The position numbers and the translations under genes are program-made. A stretch of 25,711 bases of DNA, from contig JAAYOB010000034.1 of assembly GCA_012520575.1 (NCBI GenBank), forward strand, positions 1 through 25,711, written 5' to 3'. The notes under the pieces were generated by a model. It worked only from the letters and a program-made list of their open reading frames with translations. It made no database searches and was not told the DNA's origin. The number at the start of each line of letters is the position of its first letter. The stretch's first letter is position 1. Shown one piece after another: positions 1-7,547 of the stretch. The DNA comes from Candidatus Stramentimicrobium fermentans. Its GTDB lineage: Bacteria; Atribacterota; Phoenicimicrobiia; Phoenicimicrobiales; Stramentimicrobiaceae.

Positions 1-239
1 AAAAATTCAGCGCCACCTTCCTCTTCTTCGGTCTCTTCTGATTCGATTATCTGTTCCGGATTTTGGGGAATGATTATCCAAGCAATAATATAGGCAATTC
101 CTCCCGCCCCACCTAAAAATACAACCAACACTGTTAAGAGCCGAACCAAAGTCGGGTCTATCTCGAAATATTCAGCAATTCCGCCACAGACACCGGCAAT
201 CATACTATCCTTCTTAGAACGGTACAACTTTTTGGTCAT
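1..239 (-). CDS. PspC-domain membrane protein (C-terminus cut by window edge)
   Basis: The first 79 residues are visible. The N-terminus reads KKLYRSKKDSMIAGVCGGIA, followed by EYFEIDPTLVRLL. This is the typical PspC arrangement: a short basic stretch, the GVCGGIAEYF motif, then one hydrophobic helix (about residues 35-57, rich in V, L, I and G, ending IIAWIIIP). An acidic tail (ESEETEEEEGG) begins before the sequence leaves the window. The start is ATG at 239, with AGGAGG at 250-255 and a 10-base spacer. PspC proteins are small inner-membrane proteins linked to envelope-stress responses, but many stand-alone members have no known job. The gene lies downstream of tRNA-Ser on the same strand. 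I see only a weak AT hairpin between them, so read-through is possible. Family assignment is firm; function is not. Confidence 0.88.
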   Translation of the reverse strand, partial: MTKKLYRSKKDSMIAGVCGGIAEYFEIDPTLVRLLTVLVVFLGGAGGIAYIIAWIIIPQNPEQIIESEETEEEEGGAEF

Positions 240-398
240 AAAAAGTATGCCTCCTGAAAAATAAATTTCATAGCTTATTTTTTTGAGGTTCAAGTCATAG
301 GCAGCTCATTTTGATCCTGCCCCCAAAAAAATGATTTTTTCTTCAACCTTAACAAAGCCATATTTTCCGTAAAGTATGCGGCAGGGATAAAAGTAAAA

Positions 399-493
399 TG
401 GCGGAGAGAGAGGGATTCGAACCCTCGGAGCGAACTTATAATCCGCTCAATTGCTTAGCAGGCAACCACCTTCGGCCTCTCGGTCATCTCTCC
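399..493 (-). tRNA. tRNA-Ser (anticodon GCU)
   Basis: On the minus strand the acceptor stem GGAGAGA pairs with TCTCTCC, followed by discriminator G and an encoded CCA (399-401). The D-arm region reads ACCGAGAGGCCGAAGG. The anticodon arm is GTTGC-CTGCTAA-GCAAT, which places GCT as anticodon and makes it serine (AGC/AGU codons). A long variable arm, typical of class II tRNAs such as Ser, precedes the T arm GAGGG-TTCGAAT-CCCTC. The length is 95 nt with CCA. The layout closely follows bacterial tRNA-Ser(GCU). Confidence 0.96.
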
Positions 494-499
494 GTTTTC

Positions 500-528
500 A
501 GTATAACACAATCATATTTCTCAAGCAA
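500..528 (-). promoter_or_regulatory. Promoter of tRNA-Ser
   Basis: On the minus strand TTGCTT (523-528) is followed by exactly 17 bases and TATACT (500-505). Transcription would start about 7 bases further on, right at the mature tRNA 5' end (493). The position and spacing support a sigma-70-type promoter. Confidence 0.7.
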
Positions 529-881
529 CTGAAATAAAAAAATCGCATCGCCTTCTTTGCCTACTTTACTTTAGAAAACAAATATTTTAGTATTTTTACG
601 GATTTCTCCCCTATAGGAAGAAAAAACTTTATAATCAAAGATTTCTTATTAAAATTTTCACTAATATTTTATGATAGAGAAAGCAAAGCAATATTAACCA
701 GGAGGCAGAAAAAAAGCGGAAAAACTACGATTACAGTGATACCGGAAAGGTGAATAGATTTCAGGAATTATTTTCAATTACAGAATATAAAAGCAATATT
801 TTAATCACAAAAAGATGCAAAATATCTCAGAATATGTTATTTTTTATTGAAACAGTGAATTAGTTATTCAGAGTTTAAAAT
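529..881. other. AT-rich intergenic region between tRNA-Ser and mnmG promoters
   Basis: About 350 bases with no credible gene on either strand. The two genes diverge here, so it must hold the mnmG promoter, but I find no convincing -35/-10 pair with good spacing. An AGGAGG run near 701 is not followed by a usable reading frame. No tRNA- or riboswitch-like fold was recognised. Confidence 0.5.
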
Positions 882-2774
882 ATGTTAATACCATACTATC
901 AATATGATGTTATCGTAGTTGGAGCAGGACATGCCGGATGTGAGGCTGCACTTGCCTCAGCTCGCCGTGGCGCTAAAACCTTGCTGATTACCTCTAATGT
1001 GGATAATATTGCCTTGCTTCCCTGTAATCCCTCTATAGGCGGACCGGGGAAAGGTCATGTAGCCAGAGAGATTGATGCATTAGGAGGGGAATTAGCTAAG
1101 AATACCGACAAGGCAACTCTCCATATTCGCATGCTCAATACCAGTAAAGGCCCGGCTATGTGGGCTTTAAGGGCTCAGGTAGACAAGATTAAATATAAAC
1201 AGGAGATGATAAAGACCGTTCAGAAACAAGAGAACCTGACTCTGGTGCAGGAGATGGTTTCGCGGCTTTTGATTAAAAATAATCAAATTGAAGGGGTATT
1301 GACCCGGAGTGGCGTACAATTTTTTGCTCCCGCTGTTATCATAACTGCGGGAACTTTTTTAAATGGTAAAATCTATATGGGAAAAGTATGTTTTAGCGCA
1401 GGCCGTGAGGGGGAATTAGCCTCAATCGACTTAGCCAATCAATTTAAGGCTTTGGATTTTAAGACCACCCGTTTTAATACCTCTACCCCGCCTCGTCTTC
1501 ACAGGAGAAGCATTGATTTTTCTGAACTAAAGGCACAGGAGAGTGCCGGTGAACCGTTGGCCTTCTCTTTCGAATCGGAAAAGAAAACTTACCGGAAACA
1601 TAAGGTCTATATTACCCGTACTACTCCAGATACTCAACGAGTGATTGGGGAGTACCTGCCCCAGGTATCCCTGCTCAGTAAAAACATTGATAGCACCGCT
1701 GCTCGATATTGTCCCACCATTGAGGATAAAATAGTTCGTTTTCCCCATCATGCCTCTCACCAACTATTCTTGGAGCCGGAGAGTACTACCGGTAAAGAAA
1801 TCTATCTACAGGGGTTTTTTACCAGTCTGCCTCCTATAGCCCAACTGAAAGCTCTACACACCATCCCCGGACTGGAACATTGTGAAGTATTGCGATATGG
1901 CTATGCCATTGAATATGACGTAATATTACCCCATCAACTTAAATATTCTTTGGAAACAAAGAAACTTAAAGGTCTTTTTTTAGCCGGTCAGTTAAACGGG
2001 ACTTCCGGTTATGAGGAGGCGGCTGAACAGGGGCTAATAGCAGGTATTAATGCAGTACAGTCATTAAGTAAAGCAGAGCCATTTATACTGGATCGTTCAG
2101 AAGCTTATATTGCTGTAGAGATTGATGACCTGGTCACCAAGGGCGTAACTGAACCGTACCGCCTAAGGACCGGGCTTGCTGAATACCGCCTTCTACTACG
2201 TCAAGACAATGCTGATTTAAGATTGACTACTTATGGCTATAAATATGGTCTAATCTCGGAGACCAGATATCAAAAATTTTTAGTTAAAAAAGAGGCTATT
2301 GAAAAAGAGATTAACAGACTGAATAATCTTAAAATGTTTCCCAATGAATCTACCAACCTCTTATTGGCAAGGCTTAATTCTCCCCCTCTGCAAAAACAGG
2401 TGACCTTAGCAGAACTGCTTACCCGTCCCGGTTTAAATTATACTGATACCTCCATTCTGGACCCGGAAAGAGTCCCATTGGACCCGGAGGTTATTGACCA
2501 GGTAGAGATTCAGCTAAAGTATTCCGGTTACTTGAAAAGACAGGAAGAAGAGGTAGCTCGATTTAAAAAAAATGAACACTATAGAATTCCTGAAAGTCTT
2601 GATTATGCAAAATTATATGGTATTTCTCGTGAGGGTATCGAAAGATTCAGTGAAATAAGACCGGTATCCTTAGGGCAAGCCCAGAGGATACCGGGGATTA
2701 CTCCTTCCGATATTACTGCCTTGATGATTAATCTGGAAAAGTTCAAGAGACAAAGGAAAAACGCTATCTCTTAA
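882..2774 (+). CDS. mnmG: tRNA uridine-5-carboxymethylaminomethyl modification enzyme MnmG (GidA)
   Basis: MnmG works with MnmE to install the carboxymethylaminomethyl group on U34 of tRNAs that read NNA/NNG codons, using FAD, NADH and methylene-THF. The protein is 630 aa, the usual full length. The N-terminal Rossmann motif VIVVGAGHAGCEAALASARR (residues 10-29) binds FAD. CNPSIGGPGKGH, a hallmark of the family, follows at about 48-59. A second conserved FAD region (GLFLAGQLNGTSGYEEAAEQG) is in the middle. The C-terminal helical domain carries the conserved Y-x-x-L-x-GIS-x-E...RP-x-SLGQAQRIPGITP block that contacts MnmE. The start ATG has only a weak ribosome site. MnmE is not next to it, unlike in many genomes. 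It faces folD tail to tail with 26 bases between. Confidence 0.97.
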   Translation: MLIPYYQYDVIVVGAGHAGCEAALASARRGAKTLLITSNVDNIALLPCNPSIGGPGKGHVAREIDALGGELAKNTDKATLHIRMLNTSKGPAMWALRAQVDKIKYKQEMIKTVQKQENLTLVQEMVSRLLIKNNQIEGVLTRSGVQFFAPAVIITAGTFLNGKIYMGKVCFSAGREGELASIDLANQFKALDFKTTRFNTSTPPRLHRRSIDFSELKAQESAGEPLAFSFESEKKTYRKHKVYITRTTPDTQRVIGEYLPQVSLLSKNIDSTAARYCPTIEDKIVRFPHHASHQLFLEPESTTGKEIYLQGFFTSLPPIAQLKALHTIPGLEHCEVLRYGYAIEYDVILPHQLKYSLETKKLKGLFLAGQLNGTSGYEEAAEQGLIAGINAVQSLSKAEPFILDRSEAYIAVEIDDLVTKGVTEPYRLRTGLAEYRLLLRQDNADLRLTTYGYKYGLISETRYQKFLVKKEAIEKEINRLNNLKMFPNESTNLLLARLNSPPLQKQVTLAELLTRPGLNYTDTSILDPERVPLDPEVIDQVEIQLKYSGYLKRQEEEVARFKKNEHYRIPESLDYAKLYGISREGIERFSEIRPVSLGQAQRIPGITPSDITALMINLEKFKRQRKNAIS

Positions 2775-2800
2775 TTCCTACTTGTCCCGGCTTTCTGCTT

Positions 2801-3673
2801 TCAATAGGACAATCTTTTTTTAGCTGCCTGCAGGGTGTTCTTCATCAACATCATATTAGTTACCGGACCGACACCGCCCGGAACGGGTGTGATTTTTGAG
2901 GCAATGGGAGAAACCTCTTCAAAATCTACATCTCCCACTAATTTTCCACCCTCCTCGTTAGTGCCTACATCGATGACTACCGCACCTTTTTTAATCATAT
3001 CACCCTTAATTAATCTGGCAACTCCTACTGCTGCCACTACAATATCCCCGGCACGGGTAAGCGCAGCAATATCTTTGGTCCTGGAATGGCATACCGTTAC
3101 CGAGGCATTGGCATGCGGCTGTTTTAAGAGTAAAATAAGGGCAAGCGGCTTGCCTACTACACTGCTTCTTCCTACAACAACAACATGTTTCCCCTCTACT
3201 TCAATATTTTCTCTCTTCAGTATCTCAAAGACTGCATTGGGTGTGCAGGGTAAAAAATCGGGATTCCCCATGGCCAATTTACCCATATTGATGGGATTAA
3301 AGCAATCTACATCTTTTGAGGAAATTACCGTTTCACGAATTCGGTCCTCATTGATATGCTTGGGTAAAGGCGTTTGGACAATTATCCCGTGTACCGATTC
3401 ATCTCCATTTAACTGGTGCAGCAGATGCAATAAATCTGCTTCTGAAGCCACCTCAGGAAGGGTATGTTTGCGGAAATCAAAATCAACCTTTTGACATGTT
3501 CTTTCAATCATGCGGACATAGAATAAGGAGGCTGGGTCCTCACCTAAAATAATAACAGAAAGGCTGGGCTTTACATACATCTCTTGAAAGAATTGAGTTG
3601 ACTCTAATTGCAATTCCTTTCCTATAGTATCGGCAATAATTTTCCCCTCAATGATATTGTTCATTTTATTCAT
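2801..3673 (-). CDS. folD: FolD-family methylenetetrahydrofolate dehydrogenase (catalytic Lys absent)
   Basis: FolD normally oxidises 5,10-methylene-THF with NADP+ and then hydrolyses methenyl-THF to 10-formyl-THF. Family blocks are in order: ILGEDPAS-x-x-Y, VHGIIVQTPLP (conserved Gln), KDVDCFNPINMGKL (conserved Asp), LPCTPNAV, GRSSVVGKPLA (dinucleotide-binding loop), VIDVGTN and PGGVGPVTNMML. Length (about 290 aa) is normal. The oddity is in the first active-site block. The family pattern is Y-x-x-x-K, as in E. coli YVASKRKAC. Here it reads YVRMIERTC, so isoleucine (residue 57 counted from the GTG at 3676) replaces the lysine needed for cyclohydrolase activity; Gly in KDVDGF is also Cys. Dehydrogenase activity may survive alone, as in monofunctional homologues such as yeast MTD1. 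Start: ATG at 3673 lies 8 bases after AGGAG; a GTG one codon upstream is also possible. Confidence 0.93.
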   Translation of the reverse strand: MNKMNNIIEGKIIADTIGKELQLESTQFFQEMYVKPSLSVIILGEDPASLFYVRMIERTCQKVDFDFRKHTLPEVASEADLLHLLHQLNGDESVHGIIVQTPLPKHINEDRIRETVISSKDVDCFNPINMGKLAMGNPDFLPCTPNAVFEILKRENIEVEGKHVVVVGRSSVVGKPLALILLLKQPHANASVTVCHSRTKDIAALTRAGDIVVAAVGVARLIKGDMIKKGAVVIDVGTNEEGGKLVGDVDFEEVSPIASKITPVPGGVGPVTNMMLMKNTLQAAKKRLSY

Positions 3674-3928
3674 CACCCTATCTCCTATCTTTTTTTGTTT
3701 ATATCTTTTATTTCGGTTAATAAGAATATCTGCAATTTAAAAATCTTTTAATATTATGCCGTCTCTCATTAAAAATGAGCAATCTGTATCAAAAAATCCT
3801 CAGGCGCTGGCTACAATAAAATGTATATATTCTTGGTATAAAGATAATTAATACTATAAAAATTCCGGTTACAGAATTTCATTCATACTCAATAAAATCT
3901 GTAAGTAATAGCAGAAATTTAATAAAAA

Positions 3929-5887
3929 TTAGGGGAGATAATTTAATGGATTATTTGGTTTCCCACTTACTCTGACTTCAAAATGGAGATGAGGTCCGGT
4001 GGCATTACCGGTAGCCCCTACTTGACCAATTATATCTCCCTTACTGACAGTCTGTCCTTTTTGAACTGAATTTACAGAGTTGTGAGAATAGACGGTAGAA
4101 TATCCACCGGCATGGTCAATAATGACAGTATTGCCGTATCCGCTTAGATAACCAACAAAACTTACCTTCCCACTTTCGGCAGCCCTGATAGAACTCCCTG
4201 TACGGCTGCTAATATCAATACCGGTATGGTAGACTTGCCGTCCGCCAAGAGTTCTGTTGCCAAAATGCGAAGTTATTAAACCGTTTAAAGGCCAGATAAA
4301 AGAGGGTGAGGAACCTGTACCGGGAGCAGTACGTGCATTTGGTATAATCAGCTTCTGTCCCACCAATATTCTGCTATTCTCAGAAATACCGTTCGCTTTA
4401 GTAATAGACTGTAAGCTAACCCCATATCTCCGGGAAATTTGCCAGAGAGTCTCCCCCTTTTGCACATAATGCACGATATCCTTTACTTCCGATTTTTGCA
4501 CCGCCGTTGAGGAAGTTATTGTGCCCTGTTGAGCTATTGCAGCCGATGAGGCAGGTATCTTTAATTTTTGGCCAATAGCGAGATGAGTGATGTTTTTCAG
4601 CTCATTTAAACTTATAATTTCATGCATCTTCACATCAAATTTTTGAGCTATATTCCAGAGAGAGTCACCCTTGGTAACAATATACTCAATGGTTTGTTTT
4701 GTTGTATCTTTACCGCCAATAGCGGGTATTTGTAAGACCTGTCCTACTGACAACTTATTTTTATTATTTAAGTGGTTTACAGCTATTATGCCTTCCATTG
4801 AAACACAATATCTCTGGGCGATATTCCACAAAGTATCACCGGGTTTAACGGTATAGTAAACGGTTTCCGGTTCTATCTTCTTACTATCAACCTCGGCAAC
4901 ATTTTGCTGCTTAGCAGCTGTATCTCCCTGAAGGGCTATTTCAGATAATACCTGCTCATCAACTTTTATTTTGAGTCTCTGACCGGGAAAGATATAATCT
5001 TTCTGTGAAATATGGTTAAGCTGACAGATCGTCTCCACCGGTAGATGGTATTTCCGAGCAATCATGGAGATATTCTCTCCATATGCCACAATATGTTCTA
5101 TCACACTAGGTTCAGGCAGCTTTTCCGGACGATTAGCAATTTCTACCGAGGTATTGCTATCCTTATTCCTTAGCGGGATTTTTATAATTTGGCCAATAGA
5201 CAACCTTTCTTTGCTGTCCAGACTATTAGCTTGAGAAATTTCATTTAAAGAAACCTGATAGTTTTGAGCAATAGTCCATAAACTTTCACCGGGCTTAACC
5301 ACATAAGTTATTTCATCCACCGTTTCTCTAAATTCCTGATTTAGGCTACTACTGATATCCTTTAAGTTTTCTTTCTCTTCCTGAAAAGATAAGACTGATT
5401 GACTGCCACTGTTGCCGGTACAGGGTTCCTCCTCAGTCTTATTATTTCCGTTAAGGGGAATTTTAATTTCCTGCCCTACATATAGAGCATCAGGTCTTCG
5501 TAATGTATTGACCCGGGAAAGGTCTTCCAAAGACAGACGATATTGTTGTGCTATATTCCAAAGATTCTCGCCCTTTTTAACTGTATGAACTACAGTATCT
5601 TCGGTGCCTTCTAAAATAGGGCTTTGAGCGCCATTCTGAGGGATTTTTAAGAGAATGCCCGGCTGTAGGGTTTCTTTGGTACTCAAGTTATTTGTTTGAG
5701 TAATGTCTTGAATTGACAATTGAAATTGCTTGGCGATAGTCCACAAACAATCGCCTTTTTGTACCTGATAATCTATATAATCCTGGGCTAATACCGGGAA
5801 TGAGAGAGTGGTGAGAAAAAAAATGGTGTGTAAAAGATGTGATATTAGCCGGCTTTTACCAGTAGAAGTATTTTTTTGGAAATACAT
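3929..5887 (-). CDS. Secreted LysM-repeat M23 metallopeptidase (NlpD/EnvC-like architecture)
   Basis: A 652-aa exported cell-wall protein. A signal peptide (basic start, hydrophobic residues about 17-33, cleavage near VLAQ) leads into seven LysM repeats at about 40-83, 101-144, 195-238, 265-308, 345-388, 402-445 and 473-516. Most read Y-x-V-x-x-G-(D/E)-x-LW-x-IA...GQ-x-(L/I)-KIP. Variable Ser/Thr/Glu/Gln-rich linkers join them. The C-terminal M23 (LytM) domain, about 530-650, keeps the zinc site: H554-x3-D558 and H633-x-H635 in GPHLHFE, plus YSH near 602. It could therefore cut peptidoglycan cross-links or stem peptides, or act as an activator. Seven LysM copies is a high number and suggests tight glycan binding. 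Repeat 4 is the most divergent (ENISMIARKY, lacking the Trp). The start ATG has only a modest ribosome site; a promoter lies about 110 bases upstream. Confidence 0.93.
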   Translation of the reverse strand: MYFQKNTSTGKSRLISHLLHTIFFLTTLSFPVLAQDYIDYQVQKGDCLWTIAKQFQLSIQDITQTNNLSTKETLQPGILLKIPQNGAQSPILEGTEDTVVHTVKKGENLWNIAQQYRLSLEDLSRVNTLRRPDALYVGQEIKIPLNGNNKTEEEPCTGNSGSQSVLSFQEEKENLKDISSSLNQEFRETVDEITYVVKPGESLWTIAQNYQVSLNEISQANSLDSKERLSIGQIIKIPLRNKDSNTSVEIANRPEKLPEPSVIEHIVAYGENISMIARKYHLPVETICQLNHISQKDYIFPGQRLKIKVDEQVLSEIALQGDTAAKQQNVAEVDSKKIEPETVYYTVKPGDTLWNIAQRYCVSMEGIIAVNHLNNKNKLSVGQVLQIPAIGGKDTTKQTIEYIVTKGDSLWNIAQKFDVKMHEIISLNELKNITHLAIGQKLKIPASSAAIAQQGTITSSTAVQKSEVKDIVHYVQKGETLWQISRRYGVSLQSITKANGISENSRILVGQKLIIPNARTAPGTGSSPSFIWPLNGLITSHFGNRTLGGRQVYHTGIDISSRTGSSIRAAESGKVSFVGYLSGYGNTVIIDHAGGYSTVYSHNSVNSVQKGQTVSKGDIIGQVGATGNATGPHLHFEVRVSGKPNNPLNYLP

Positions 5888-6002
5888 TCTTCTATAACAC
5901 CTGCCAATTCTATTGAATTTTCAACCATCAACTATTGGGTTAAAAGAAGAGTTATCCCTATTTGCACAGACCAGGTGAAAAAGGAATGATTTTTATTTTC
6001 CT

Positions 6003-6031
6003 ATTATAATATACCCTGTTTGAAAAAAGCA
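6003..6031 (-). promoter_or_regulatory. Probable promoter of the LysM/M23 gene
   Basis: A perfect -10 TATAAT lies on the minus strand at 6003-6008, within GGGTATATTATAATAGG. The best -35 is TTGCTT about 18 bases upstream, which is weak. Transcription would start near 5996, giving an untranslated leader of about 110 nt. A TTGACA further upstream is too far from this -10 to pair with it. Confidence 0.45.
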
Positions 6032-6126
6032 AGTCTTTGTCAAAATAGTTGTTTCATTTTTTTGAAAACAGGTCTACTTAAAAATATAACAGATAGTTAT
6101 TCTTTCTGCCTTACTCTTTTTTATTA

Positions 6127-6312
6127 CTATAATTCGTAACCTTTTTCACGTAACTGTTCCTCTAAAAATTTATCAATAGCTCCTTTATGAAACCGCCAAA
6201 CCCTTCCTATTTTAATTGCGGGTATCTTTCCGTCTCTAGCCCATTGATATATCGTTAGAGGTTTAACCTGTAAGTTTTTTGCTACCTGTTTTGCAGTCAG
6301 ATACTCTGGCAT
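6127..6312 (-). CDS. Small excisionase/MerR-like helix-turn-helix protein
   Basis: A 61-aa protein made almost wholly of one DNA-binding domain. The start EYLTAKQVAKNLQVKPLTIY is the winged HTH seen in the excisionase (HTH_17) family: the acidic-aromatic LTAKQVAK helix, the recognition helix KPLTIYQWARDGKIP, then the wing KIGRVWRFHKGAID. A short charged tail follows. The start is well supported: GAGGAGG lies 5 bases before the ATG. No integrase, phage or plasmid gene is nearby, so it is more likely a stand-alone regulator than a true excisionase. The targets cannot be told from the sequence. It has its own near-consensus promoter at 6421-6449. Confidence 0.88.
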   Translation of the reverse strand: MPEYLTAKQVAKNLQVKPLTIYQWARDGKIPAIKIGRVWRFHKGAIDKFLEEQLREKGYEL

Positions 6313-6420
6313 TATTTCCTCCTCACGGTAATAAGGACCGTTTCTTTTTGAAATATTTTCAGATAATCCTGCTAAAATATTTTATAAGAATTTTAAGAGA
6401 CATAATGCTGTTAATACCTA

Positions 6421-6449
6421 ATTTTATTGTTTTTTTACGGCAATGTCAA
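6421..6449 (-). promoter_or_regulatory. Strong promoter of the small HTH gene
   Basis: On the minus strand, perfect TTGACA (6444-6449), a 17-base spacer and TAAAAT (6421-6426). Transcription would start near 6414, leaving a leader of about 100 nt before the ATG at 6312. It lies just past the stop of the aminotransferase gene, so the small regulator is transcribed on its own. Confidence 0.75.
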
Positions 6450-6457
6450 TTTGCGCT

Positions 6458-7483
6458 TTATTCTAAAATAGTTTTTTGAAAATCGGTCAATAGTCTTAAC
6501 ACCAGGCCCATCTCTTCCTTATTGCTGATAGTAAAACGAATAAAATTCTTACCCAAGCCGGTGCACTCTTCACCCCAGGCGGGACAGGTGAAAACATTTT
6601 TTTCTCTTAAATATTGCCATGCTCTCCTGGTTTTCTCCTCGGTAACAAAATCAGCCAAAACAAAATTGCTCCGGGAAGGGAAAACCTCAATACCTATACC
6701 CTTCATTCCCGAAATAAAATATTCCCTGACTAGGGCAATTTCCTGCCATATTTTTTGAAAATAGTCTAAATATTTCAATACTTTACACCCGGCTGCCTCT
6801 GCCATTCTGTTCACTCTAAAAACCTGGCAGTAGTGAGCAATTTCATGAATATTTCTGGGAGAAGAGAGGGCAAACCCCAATCTAAATCCGGCTAAACCGA
6901 AGTTTTTAGAAAAACTGCGGGAAACAACTAAGTTGGGAAATTCATCTATTAAATCTACTACCGTCTCTCCTAAATATTCATAATTACATTCATCGACCAC
7001 CACTATGCCGGGAGAATCGTTAAGTATATTAATAATGTCCTCACGCTGAATTGGACTACCGGTGGGATTATTGGGATTGCATATCCAGACTAAACTTGCT
7101 TGTTTTAAATCATCCCTGCTGTAGTTCAACTGATAATGATAGCCCTTTAAACAGGGGACTAATTTTTTCTTAAATCCGTTTCGGTTTGCGCTGACTTCAT
7201 ATTGGGAAAAAGTAGGAACGGGGATAAGTATAAGTTTACTGCCAAAGGCTCTGGTAACTGCTTCAATAACTTCATCTGAGCCATTGGCGGGCAAGATATT
7301 ATCGGCCGGAGTACCGGTATATTCTGCTAATTTAGTTCTCAGAGTGTCGTAATCATCTCCGCTGGGGTACTCATTCATAGAGTGAAGTTCTGCTGACAAC
7401 TCTTTTAACAAACCCTCCGGCAAGGGGAATTTTAAACTGGAATGCTCTAAATGTATCTCTTTTTTTACCCTATTTTTGCTCAC
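6458..7483 (-). CDS. HisC-like PLP-dependent aminotransferase (class I/II)
   Basis: A 341-aa fold-type I aminotransferase. Visible landmarks are PANGSDEVIEA (phosphate contact), WICNPNNPTG (about 133-142), VVVDECNYEY with the PLP-ring Asp at 164, and SFSKNFGLAGFRLGF, in which Lys193 is the Schiff-base lysine. A C-terminal FIRFT supplies the usual substrate carboxylate Arg. The overall pattern fits histidinol-phosphate aminotransferase (HisC) or threonine-phosphate decarboxylase (CobD). The N-terminus lacks the usual L-x-x-NENP motif, so I do not assign a symbol. No other his or cob gene is in the window. The start is GTG at 7483, with AGGAGG at 7498-7503 and a rather long 14-base spacer. The glycosyltransferase gene ends 64 bases upstream, so the two may share a transcript. 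Confidence 0.85.
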   Translation of the reverse strand: MSKNRVKKEIHLEHSSLKFPLPEGLLKELSAELHSMNEYPSGDDYDTLRTKLAEYTGTPADNILPANGSDEVIEAVTRAFGSKLILIPVPTFSQYEVSANRNGFKKKLVPCLKGYHYQLNYSRDDLKQASLVWICNPNNPTGSPIQREDIINILNDSPGIVVVDECNYEYLGETVVDLIDEFPNLVVSRSFSKNFGLAGFRLGFALSSPRNIHEIAHYCQVFRVNRMAEAAGCKVLKYLDYFQKIWQEIALVREYFISGMKGIGIEVFPSRSNFVLADFVTEEKTRRAWQYLREKNVFTCPAWGEECTGLGKNFIRFTISNKEEMGLVLRLLTDFQKTILE

Positions 7484-7547
7484 TATTTTTATCTTCGCCT
7501 CCTGTAATATAGGAAGTCCACTAAAAGTATATTCTTATCTCGTTCTC

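Noticed and set aside
2835-3494. 219-aa plus-strand open frame
   Set aside because: It lies antisense inside folD, whose protein matches its family along the full length. The frame has low-complexity Pro/Thr/Ser content and no ribosome site.
3765-3785. CTCAT/ATGAG hairpin as terminator of the LysM/M23 gene
   Set aside because: Only a 5-bp stem and no U-run on the minus strand.
3757-3852. 31-codon plus-strand frame starting MPSLIKNEQ
   Set aside because: No ribosome site and no neighbour logic; likely chance.
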